Shown one piece after another: positions 36,801 to 48,800 of a DNA stretch of 64,000 nt (its first letter is position 1; every line of letters begins with the position of its first letter). Source of the stretch: Panopea generosa. Its lineage: Eukaryota; Mollusca; Bivalvia; Adapedonta; Hiatellidae. Under the pieces are notes generated by a model. That model had not been told where the DNA came from. It saw nothing but the letters and a program-made list of their open reading frames with translations, and searched no databases. The stretch spans positions 95,343,582 through 95,407,581 of the forward strand of contig CM055897.1 of assembly GCA_029582155.1 (NCBI GenBank). Reading direction: 5' to 3'. Position numbers and translations under genes: made by a program.

Positions 36801-39800
36801 TTGCAACACGCTCATTTGGAGTCTTTTCTGGACTGGTTATCATTGTTAATTATTTGTCAGTGATTTTATACTTTCCGACCGTAGTGATTATGTATCATAC
36901 GAAATTTGAAGATTTCAAATGGCCTTGTATAGTATTTTTAAAACGTCACTGTAAAAAAGCCTGTACCTGTTGTAAAAGCAATATTGAACATGGCGCACAA
37001 AGCGAAAACGAAACAACCAAAACGCCCTGCAACAGCAAATACAACCAAAACTCCAAAAACGAGTACGACGTTGTCCAAAACACGACATCAAGTGACACTA
37101 GTGCTCTTCCGTTTTTTCAAAAAATAGTTCCCGCTAAAGCAGATGAATCTGCAATGAAACCTGACACAACCCATATAGTTATACATAAGGACCAAAACCG
37201 CGGGTTCCGAACACAAATCAGTATAGACAACGACAAATCTGTTCTGACAAATATAACACCTCCAGAAAAGGGTAAAAGCAGTCTAAACGGCTATACGAAC
37301 GCAGGATTTGAACCTGAAATTGACGACAAAGGCTCGACAGGTTCCCGTAATATACTGATAGAAAAACAAAACGAGATGTCGACGCCGACGTCGACGTCTA
37401 ATAGAAACGCAAAGAATAGGAAAGAAAAGAAAATGATGGTGCGCTTCTTTAGAACTAAATATTTTGCGTTTGTGACACATAGAGTGGCTCGGTGGATTAT
37501 CCTATTGATAATGGCAATTGTTTTGGTGTTTTTCATTTACCAGGCAACAAAGTTGGAACCAGATAATGAAGGGGTAAGTACATATTTGTCTTACCGACAA
37601 TAATTATCATAACATATGTTAACTCTGATATATTTACGAGTAAACGAGACACGTCACCTGTTAGGAGCTGAACATATGCTGCATGGTATTGTAGCGTACC
37701 TTTCAAAAATAGGTCGATCATAATAGCAATAATCATAAAAAGTCATCGCTGCGGTGATCTGTAGGTAAAGCGTCCGCCTCGCATGCGGAATGTCGGGGGC
37801 TCGATCCCCTGCCGGGTTATACCAAAGACTTGAAATATGGTACTAAGAACTTCCTCACTTGTCGATATATGATTTGTAAATACCATTAGTAATGATACTA
37901 TTAATTTGTTTAGACATGTTTGTTTAGAATGACGTCTATTTTACATTTAATTTTTATTTTTGTCCGGTTGATTATCGATGCATTCATTCTTAAAACAAAC
38001 ATACCTGGTTTTTTTTTAAAGAAAACTACAAACGCAATCACTACTCATGTGTGACAATGCATACTCGCCATACTATCAATTACGCCATCTGAAATTCTGA
38101 ATCTCACATGCTAATATATTTCGCTTCGTATAGCTATAGATTGTCTTTTTTATTATTTAAATTCTTTATCTATGCACTTAATGATAATAAAACATCAATA
38201 GCATACATAGCGTATCTAGCCATTCTCAAGTAATATAGATGTAATAGTCTATAGGCGTATCATCATATGTACAATTTCACAATACATTGTATAAAATAAA
38301 GAACATGATACGATATATATCATTCTACATAAGAATTATAAGAGACGAAAATAGACAGGCAGCTTTTGTGTCACTGCCCTATAACTTATGATATCGATAT
38401 ATATATGAGTTACAAGAGATCATCACACGATGCAAATATACAATTAACAATTTACATAATAAGACTGTTTGTAATGCTGCAAATTGATTTGTTAAAAGTA
38501 TATTAAGATAAACAAATTTACTTAAACTATAACAAGACAAAATAGCGCTATTCCGCATTATATGAAAATCTCTTAAAGTATCGAATATTATCTCTGATCA
38601 TATCAGAAAAGAACTGATTTTGCAGCATACGCATAGGAGTTGATAAATACATGTACGTGACATTATACATATAAAACAAAAGTATGCATTATTTACACCG
38701 GTAACTTCAACGTCTTTGTAATATTATTCTACATGTTTTGGCACAAATTCCAAACAAAAATCGGTAGGGAAAATAACAACACGTTGTGAAAATGATCATT
38801 AATTGCAGCTGATTTATTTTTCAAATAAAGCTTTTCCAACACCATTAGTCAGATGACATTTTAAAATTGCATGCCATTTCATCTTCCATTGCATTACATA
38901 AGGGGCATTTTCTATCTTTTAACATAAGATTTTCATATATACTGGTTTCAAGCAACACAACGAAACTTACTTAAGCGGACCTATGCCTTAAAGGTAGTAT
39001 AATTGTACAATAAGTTTTAACTAAAAAATTTTTTTAAAATAAGCAGATGTGTAGTTTATTTCACCCTTTTCCATAAAATAATTTCCACTCTCCTAGATAG
39101 ATATAAACCAATCCCTGTTGTTGTAAAGAAAACGTTTTTTATTTGTGCATTTAGCATTTTGTTAAGCACGCTTAAGCCACCTTCGTTCGGCATTACTAAC
39201 ATCAGTCCACATTTCTAACATCTCGCGGCCCACCACTGTTTACCGTCTACATCTTTATTGTGTTGATTAGAATGGTGTACAATCAGTGTCAAAAGCACCG
39301 GTAAAATATATTGTTGCACCGTTACAATATATCGGTGCAACGTTAAAAGTGGCGGTCCACCGTTATAATACATCGATGTACCGCTATATACCAGTGCACC
39401 GCTATATAAAATTGGTGCACCGCTATATTTAACGATGCATCGCTATAATTTTCTCGAAGCACCGCTATATTTTAACGGTGGACCGATGATTTATTGACCC
39501 TGATCGTACACCATAGATTAGCTTGTAAAGTTCAAAGAGTATATGGTTATACATATTAGGCTCAGCTATATTACACTAATCTTGATAAACGCTATCGAAA
39601 TGATTTTGTATTTGCAAACCTTACTCCAACTTGTCAATAGCAATATTTAACATCAGTATGCACTTAGAAGTAAATTTGGTAATTAGTTAAACAGAACAGA
39701 ACATAATAATTATATTTCATTTCGACTTAAAGGTGCATCCTCTATAACTTTCTGCTCGGTATTAAATGATGGAACATTTATTGAATCACAAAGAGAAAGT

Positions 39801-42800
39801 TCCTATTCGAAGATAATGATTGATTCCGTTCTAGTACTTATCTTATTTATGAGAAATTCGTTAATACATAGGTCGACATTTTCCGTTTTATTCGTCAATG
39901 TTTTAGAATAACCTGATACTGACTAATTAGTATTTGGTCAACAAAATTAAAGACTTTTACACTTGAGAGACAAAATACAATATAAGTTAATGAACATAAT
40001 ATCCATAATGTTTGATATAAATGGGAAGTTTTACTGCTAAGATCGAAAAAATATCGGTGATATAAGTCAGGTCTGTACAGCTCATCATCATGCAAAATAC
40101 AAAAAATAAATCATAAATGCATTAAATATACTTTAGCGGTATTGCCAACATGTTAAAGCAATATTCCACTATTAACAAAGAATGATCCGGTATACAATTG
40201 GTTGTAAGAGAACTAAGATCATCTTACTAAAATCTAAGTTCACATGAACCAGTCGCGCACCGAATATAAAGTGTATGTTATAAACCGGTACAGCCGTACT
40301 GTTATCGTGTCAGATTATGGGACGTCAGATTATATCTATATTTAGTATCGAATAAAGACGACACAGTGGCCTATGTAATCAATCGTGAAACATCGGGTAT
40401 TTCCGTATCCTCCGTAGAATACACCTCGTGTATAGCTCTAGAATACACCAACGCGAATCGCCTGTGTTACAAGTCTGTGTTCATTCGCGTGAAAGTAACA
40501 AATAATGTATCCGTCGTTAAGTTGATTATATATGGCGTTGTTATATCGATTTTTTTATTTATACACTCGACATGGGTCATATTTATAGGGAAATTTAAAA
40601 TATCAGTCTTGATTAACAAACGTTTATATTTTCAACGTACATGTATATAAACAGGTGGCATAAGGGGGCCGCCATTTTATTTTATCATGTGACTGAAAGT
40701 ATTTCCAAAATGGCGCCTTATTATGTCAGAGGTGTAACCCCACCATTGATTTTTGTTCTTTATTCTATAGTAAATAATAAAAGTTTGAAGGCTTGTCATT
40801 CATAGAGGGTCCCAAATGAAAGAAGTGAAACCTACATTTTACTGTTTGTCAACCTCTGCACTATCAAAATATGATGAGAAAAGTAGGGGTCATGTGTCAT
40901 ATAAGAGATTTTTTTTCTGCTCAGTGTGTACACTGGTGACAAAGTGAAAGTAGACTTCCGAAATCATGAATTCATACCCCAATTTCCAAGCATCATTTTT
41001 TTTTTCTAAATTCACAATTCAAACATGACAATGCTATCAAAATGTTCAAAATACATCAATAATGCCATTCAAATAAAAAAATGAGCATTAAAAATAGGAA
41101 AATGCATTTTTAAAGAAGAAGAATTGAGGATTATTTACAACCGCCATTATGCGACTACCCCACGGAAGCACTTCCTTTTTGCAATGGTGGCACTATGCCT
41201 ATAAGGAAACTCTTTTTTTTTTAATTTCATAATTACCTCATTTTTGCTAAGTACTACCAATTTGAAGTAATACTGCCAAGTTGCAGGCATTAAATACTGA
41301 AACTTTTGTCAAAATACCACTTTTTACATGATCATTATATACAGGCGCGAGATGTTGACCGACATGCAATTTTGATGTGTTCGACTAATTTTACCCATAA
41401 TTTTTTTTTTTTACCTAATTCCATTAAAATTTTTACACCAAAACAGTCTCATGATACACTGAAGACATTATCTTACCAAAATACATTATTCAATACAATG
41501 TACATGCTAAAAATTGCACATTTAAATCATCCAAAATAAAAAATCTTCAAAATTTTGTGATTTTTCATGAAATTTCAATGTAAATATGCACATATATGCT
41601 TTATTTGAGGCATACACTTGCCAAAATGAGTTTTTTTATGAAGCAAATGTCTCCAATTTGTCATTTAATACTATGAGAGTGTAGAAAAGAGGTTATTTTA
41701 CCTACAATTAACATTTTGGAAAATCACCCCCATTTCACTCAAGTCTCTCTTATAGGTGTAACCCCACCATTGATTTTTGTTCTTTATTCTATAGTAAATA
41801 ATAAAAGTTTGAAGGCTTGTCATTCATAGAGGGTCCCAAATGAAAGAAGTGAAACCTACATTTTACTGTTTGTCAACCTCTGCACTATCAAAATATGATG
41901 AGAAAAGTAGGGGTCATGTGTCATATAAGAGATTTTTTTTCTGCTCAGTGTGTACACTGGTGACAAAGTGAAAGTAGACTTCCGAAATCATGAATTCATA
42001 CCCCAATTTCCAAGCATCATTTTTTTTTTCTAAATTCACAATTCAAACATGACAATGCTATCAAAATGTTCAAAATACATCAATAATGCCATTCAAATAA
42101 AAAAATGAGCATTAAAAATAGGAAAATGCATTTTTAAAGAAGAAGAATTGAGGATTATTTACAACCGCCATTATGCGACTACCCCACGGAAGCACTTCCT
42201 TTTTGCAATGGTGGCACTATGCCTCAGAGGTCTATTGCGTAGCATAAAAGCCGAGGTGATCAGATTGCTATGTAATAAGGCTCGACCAACGAAGCGTATA
42301 ATGTATATGCGGTTGTTAAAACGAGGTGTTTACATTTGTCTGTATTGCGTGCTTTTAAATATGTTCCATTGCCAATGTAGCCCTGGTAAAGCTAGTGTGT
42401 TGTATTACCAACGTACAGTATGACTACTAAATTATAAAGCTATCGCCAACACAAGCTAATGCAGGTGTGAATGAAACATGTATTATATTGGTTAAATCAT
42501 CAAGTACACATTACACAATAGAAATCAAAGTAAAACAATGTACTGAAAACCGAACTTTAATAAATATTCTTAAGCTTTTCTACTGTGATTGGTATTAATT
42601 GTAGTGTTTGGTTTATTGGTTTATTTTATTTCGACAAAAATAAAATGATCATTTTGGCGGTAATCAACTCTGCAAAGCTCAAGATCATCCCGACATAAGC
42701 ATGGTTATATAACGCCTTTGGCACAAAGCCCGGCTAGTTATGTCCGATTTCAAGGAGAGTTACGTAGTTAGACACCAAATTATATCTTAAAAATATTTAC

Positions 42801-45800
42801 TTATTTCGGAAAATTAAATGATAAACAATTGTGGTGTAGGGAAAAGGTTAAGAAGCAATAAATCGTGATGCTTTTGAAAATCGACCCTGATTGCGTCGCT
42901 AGCATGATTATGTATTATACTTTGTTTCCTGTTGATTTTCTTTTTCTTTTTTTCTTTGATCAGCTGAAAGTATTGAAAGACTCTCATGTGTACAGCATAG
43001 CGGCAAACCACGCCCTGTATTCCTTTGTGGCCAGTAATGCAGACAGGACTCTCAACATCTACATCGTATGGGGTATGCATGAAAACAACATGGACAGCTG
43101 TCACTTCTCCACACCAGACTGTGAGGGGACCGCTGTTTGGGACTCTTCGTTCAACCCCAGCACCCAGGCAGCACAGCTTGCAGTGCAGGTAGGGACAGGT
43201 ATTTAGTCAAAGCGTTCAGTCATTAAAACTAAAAATTACACTAGAAATTTAAACCTTTCTACATTAAACAAATAACAAGATGTGTATTTCTGTTTCGGAA
43301 CGAATGAAATACGTTGAATTGCATGTATGTGTTGGATGAGAAGTGGTATCACGAATTGACCCTCGGCGAGATATCTCTATGAGATGATTTTTACTACTTG
43401 CAATACGATCTCTTTAACAAAAGAGTGTGTGTTTTTTTTATTTCGGAGATGCCCATGACATCTTGTTAATTATTTGTAAATGAGATACAGTTTCTTGTTG
43501 AGCTTTTGATGACAAGACTCGACTGTATACACTATGCAGTGTGTGCCACTGTAAGTATTGTATTGTGTTTGAACTCCACTGTACTCACTGTTGAATGTGT
43601 GGTCCAGTGGTAGATTATCGGACGCAGGATTAGAGGGTCGTGGTTTCGATACTCCACCAAGGCTATGTGTGGTGTCCGTGAGCAAGACAATTTATCCACA
43701 TATATTTATACCGGTTCTACCCAGGAAGAGCACGAATTGTAAAAGTTACAATACTTTGTTTAACAATCGACGTAAAATGAATAAGTTTAAAATATTTGAT
43801 ACTTTTGATAATTCTCGACTTTGCTCAAATTTAGTTTTGTAACAAAAACTTAATTGGTACATTCGAAACAGAACTCAGATTGTACTAGGTCATAAATAGT
43901 TAATCGACTTCTACAATGCTGTGTATCTTTCAACAGTTCTGATAAAAAAAATGTCATTTAAGGTAGCTATTCATTTGCACGTCGATTGTGTCATTTAAAT
44001 TTCGGCTTTATTCCATTAATTATTTAAATAAAAAAAAAACGACTAAGATTGACATTTTTTATTAACAGTCCACATACTTGGAAAATCAAATAAAAAGTTT
44101 TACAACGCGATTTTGGCAAGTTTGCTGGTTTTATATTTAGGTTCTCATACGTTTCGTTATAAATTCACAGAACTTCTGTGATAAGATGTTCAACTTTACT
44201 CCATCCCAGGCCGAGGAGTATCGGTTGAAGACGGACTTTGTCACTGGCGAATATCAGATCAACTGTTATATAAAAAATCTTGGTACATTTTTGGACGTAA
44301 GTATTTAGACTCATTAATTTATAACCATTTATTGTGAAACACGCTCTGTATTCTTTCACATCTCAGCTTATGTCTCCATGTATCTTATCTAATAATTCAT
44401 CATCAAGGGTCCTCCGTGGCCGAGTGGTCTAAGGTACCGGCTCAAGGTCACTTACCTCTCACTACTAAGGTCGTAAGTTTGAGCCACGCTCACTCAAAAA
44501 ACTTTATGTGAGGAAGTTTCCAGTTACTTGCAGAAGGACTGTGGTTCTACTCAGTCTGACTCAGCCTGAGGTCTTCCTCCACCAGTAAAACTGGATATGC
44601 CATATATAACATGAAATATGTTGAAAATGGCGTTAAATCCCATTAAAAAATATTATTTATCAACCGCAGCGGTGGTCTAGTGGTATAGCATCCGCTTCGC
44701 ATTCGGAAGCTCCTGGGTTCGATCGCCTGTCGGTTATATCGAAGACCTGATAAATGGTATTAGAAACTTCATTGCTTAGCGCTCAGCATTTAGAGGATAC
44801 TTCTTAGTCTGGTCAGCTCACTGTCATTGTAATGTTACTGAGACGGGTATCATACCATGTATCTGCGGCATGGTATTCCAGTGTGGCATCACACTGTCAG
44901 TGTAATGTGACTGTGTGGGGTATCATACCATGTATCTGCGGCATGGTATTCCAGTGTGGCATCACACTGTCAGTGTAATGTGACTGTATGGGGTATCATA
45001 CCGTGTGTCTGCGGCATGGTATTCCAGTGTGGCAGCACACTGTCAGTGTAATGTGACTGTGTGGGGTATCATACCATGTATCTGCGGCATGGTATTCCAG
45101 TGTGGCAGCACACTATCAGTGTAATGTGACTGTGTGGGGTATCATACCATGTGTCTGCGGCATGGTATTCCAGTGTGCCAGCACACTGTCAGTGTAATGT
45201 GACTGTGTGGGGTATCATACCATGTGTCTGCGGCATGGTATTCCAGTGTGCCAGCACACTGTCAGTGTAATGTGACTGTGTGGGGTATCATACCATGTGT
45301 CTGCAGCATGGTATTCCAGTGTGGCAGAACACTATCAGTGTAATGTGACTGTGTGGGGTATCATACCATGTGTCTGCAGCATTGTATTCCAGTGTGGCAT
45401 CACACTGTCAGTGTAATGTGACTGTGTGGGGTATCATACCATGTGTCTGCGGCATGGTATTCCAGTGTGGAAGCACACTGTCAGTGTAATGTGACTGTGT
45501 GGGGTATCATACCATGTGTCTGCGGCATGGTATTCCAGTGTGGCATCACACTGTCAGTGTAATGTGACTGTGTGGGGTATCATACCATGTGTCTGCAGCA
45601 TGGTATTCCAGTGTGGCAGAACACTATCAGTGTAATGTGACTGTGTGGGGTACCATACCATGTGTCTGCAGCATGATATTACAGTGTGGCTTCACACTAT
45701 CAGTGTAATGTTACTGTGTTGGGTATCATACCATGTGTTTGCAGCATGGTATTCCAGTGTGGCAGAACACTATCAGTGTAATGTAACTGTGTGGGGTATC

Positions 45801-48800
45801 ATACCATGTGTCTGCAGCATGATAGTCCAGTGTGGAAGAACACTATCAGTGTAATGTGACTATGTGGTGTATCATACCATGTGTCTTCAGCATGGTAATC
45901 CAGTGTGGCATCACACTGGCAGTGTAATGTGACTGTGTTGGGTATCATTCCATGTATCTGCGGCATGGTATTCAAGTGTGGCAGCACACTATCAGTGTAA
46001 TGTGACTGTGTGGGATATCATTCCATGTGTCTGTGGCATGATATTCCAGTGTGGCAGCACACTATCAGTGTAATGTGACTGTGTTGGGTATCATACCATG
46101 TGTCTGCGGCATGGTATTCCAGTGTGGAAGCACACTGTCAGTGTAATGTGACTGTGTGGGGTATCATACCATGTGTCTGCGGCATGGTATTCCAGTGTGC
46201 CAGCACACTGTCAGTGTAATGTGAATGTGTGGGGTATCATACCATGTGTCTGCAGCATGGTATTCCAGTGTGGCAGAACACAATCAGTGTAATGTGACTG
46301 TGTGGGGTACCATACCATGTGTCTGCAGCATGATATTACAGTGTGGCAGAACACTATCAGTGTAATGTTACTGTGTGGGGTATCATACCATATGTTTGCA
46401 GCATGGTATTCCAGTGTGGCAGAACACTATCAGTGTAATGTGACTGTGTGGGGTATCATACCATGTGTCTGCAGCATGATAGTCCAGTGTGGCAGAACAC
46501 TATCAGTGTAATGTGACTATGTGATGTATCATACCATGTGTCTGCGGCATGGTATTCCAGTGTGGCATCACACTGTCAGTGTAATATGACTGTGTGGGGT
46601 ATCATTCCATGTGTCTGCGGCATTGTATTCCAGTGTGGCATCACACTGTCAGTGTAATATGACTGTGTGGGGTTTCATTCCATGTGTCTGCGGCATGGTA
46701 TTCCAGTGTGGCATCACACTATCAGTATAATGTGACTGTGTGGGGTATCATACCATGTGTCTGCGGCATTGTATTCCAGTGTGGCATCACACTGTCAGTG
46801 TAATATGACTGTGTGGGGTTTCATTCCATGTGTCTGCGGCATGGTATTCCAGTGTGGCATCACACTATCAGTGTAATGTGACTGTGTGGGGTATCATACC
46901 ATGTGTCTGCGGCATGGTATTCCAGTGTGGCAGCACACTGTCAGTGTAATATGACTGTGTGGGGTTTCATTCCATGTGTCTGCGGCATGATATTCCAGTG
47001 TGGCATCACACTATCAGTATAATATGACTGTGTGGGGTATCATTCCATGTGTCTGCGGCATTGTATTCCAGTGTGGCATCACACTGTCAGTGTAATATGA
47101 CTGTGTGGGGCTTCATTCCATGTGTCTGCGGCATGGTATTCCAGTGTGGCATCACACTATCAGTGTAATGTGACTGTGTGGTGTATCATACCATGTTTCT
47201 GCGACTTGGTATTCCAGTGTGGCATCACACTGTCAGTATAATGTGACTGTGTGGGGTATCATACCATGTGTCTGCTGCATGGTATTCCAGTGTGGCATCA
47301 CACTGTCAGTGTAATGTGACTGTGTGGGGTATCATACCATGTGTCTGTGGCATGGTATTCCAGTGTGACAGTGCTCGGAATACTGTCTCAAGTAGACATC
47401 CTCTGGATAACACCACACATCAACAATAATAAAACAGATACATATATCTCTGAAGGATACAGCACATGATCCGTGTAAGGGTTGAAAAACAAGTGTTCCA
47501 ATTATTTTAAATATTGTAATAAGATCACACGGAATGTTCTTCCACTCGATCCTTTTTGTCTGATCTAATATAACAACAATAGAAACAGAGTGAAGTGTCC
47601 TTACAAGAAGACAGTTAATGTGCACATTTGATTATGTGATATGCATATCATCCAACTTTACCGTATTTGAAAACAATGTTAACAGACACGAAATACAATA
47701 CAACAGTTTAAGTTTCATGTCCTTGACTAGTTGCTACACTTTTATTTACGTGATTTATGTTGGTCTTATTCAGTGTTTTGAAAGATATTTATAGTTCTAG
47801 ATATATATTCTTTACACCGGGCACGTTAAACAACTCGAGAGTGTTGATGTCGGACCCAGTTTTTCACTACGCCGCTAAATATCAACGTTGAGTTAGAAGA
47901 GTGACGGTCTGAATTCTTGGCAATCGATAGCAATACTAATAGACCTGAGGCGAGAAAGACTATCGCCCCGCCCACTGGTCATGTGATGTTGTTTTGTCTA
48001 AATAAATACAATGTAGGGTTTATGTAGATATCGTCAGCTTGTCTAAGGAGAAGGCGGTGCTGGAACCAATATCGATCGATGATTGCATTCTCGACTTGTT
48101 TGCTTTTTACTCCCGTATCAGGTCAATTAAAAGTTATATACACTCACGGCATTGTTCATTTCAGGGGGAATCAACCAATACTAACGACTGGAGACTTACG
48201 TATAATTACACGAAGGCAATATCTTTTATGGACGCATTCCCAACGTATTACGATTCATCAACATTCACATCCGCTTACGAAGACTATTTAGAGGTAGGTT
48301 AGAGTATGATGTAACGAAGATCCACACTAGATATCTGCATTGCAACTTTTAATTTAAACTTTTCAAGTACAGTTGAAATCATCCAAGAGTTTGCTGTAGT
48401 TAATCGACGTGTAACATACATTCATTTGATATTAATGAATTTAAGGTTACTGTATCAGTCCGACAAAGTCCACAATGTTGTCACTTACCATGACTTTGAA
48501 GTAGATTGATTTGTTATCTCCATAGTAACGATCATAACACTTACCATCCCAGACCTCTAAAAGAAAAACATGTCTCATGAAGTTGGTTTAATGCAATTAT
48601 AGGTCAAAAGGTCAATGTCATTGAAGATACTCATTGAAAACAGTATTCGATACTAATGTACCTGTTAATCAATAACTACTGAGATACTCCTTCTTTCAAC
48701 ATGTCACCCTACATGCAGATATATATTTATCAGAGGATTAGCTATTTTGGTTTAATATAGTTATACGTCAAAGGGCTGAGGTTCCTAAAGACAAACATTG

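Larger units (their letters stand above)
37574..42963 (+). other. Intron 2 of the Dispatched-like gene
   Basis: 5.4 kb, phase 0. It holds a tRNA-like SINE (37744-37860), a MITE with internal repeats (39272-39514) and the 1.5-kb direct-repeat element (40731-42224) nested in a dispersed repeat. Nothing is recognised at 37861-39271, 39515-40365 or 42271-42963 apart from AT-rich sequence and a pyrimidine tract before the acceptor. Confidence 0.7.
44297..48164 (+). other. Intron 4 of the Dispatched-like gene
   Basis: 3.9 kb, phase 0, made mostly of two adjacent SINEs (44405-44775), the 73-bp minisatellite (44817-47372) and a family R repeat (47935-48110). Nothing is recognised at 47373-47934. Confidence 0.7.

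Noticed and set aside
37744..37820. Functional tRNA-Ala gene
   Set aside because: The B box is good but no acceptor stem closes, and the 3' tail recurs with a second copy, which marks a SINE.
40731..42224. LTR retrotransposon or TRIM interpretation
   Set aside because: The repeats do not start TG and end CA, no primer-binding site or polypurine tract is seen, and each repeat has its own inverted ends.
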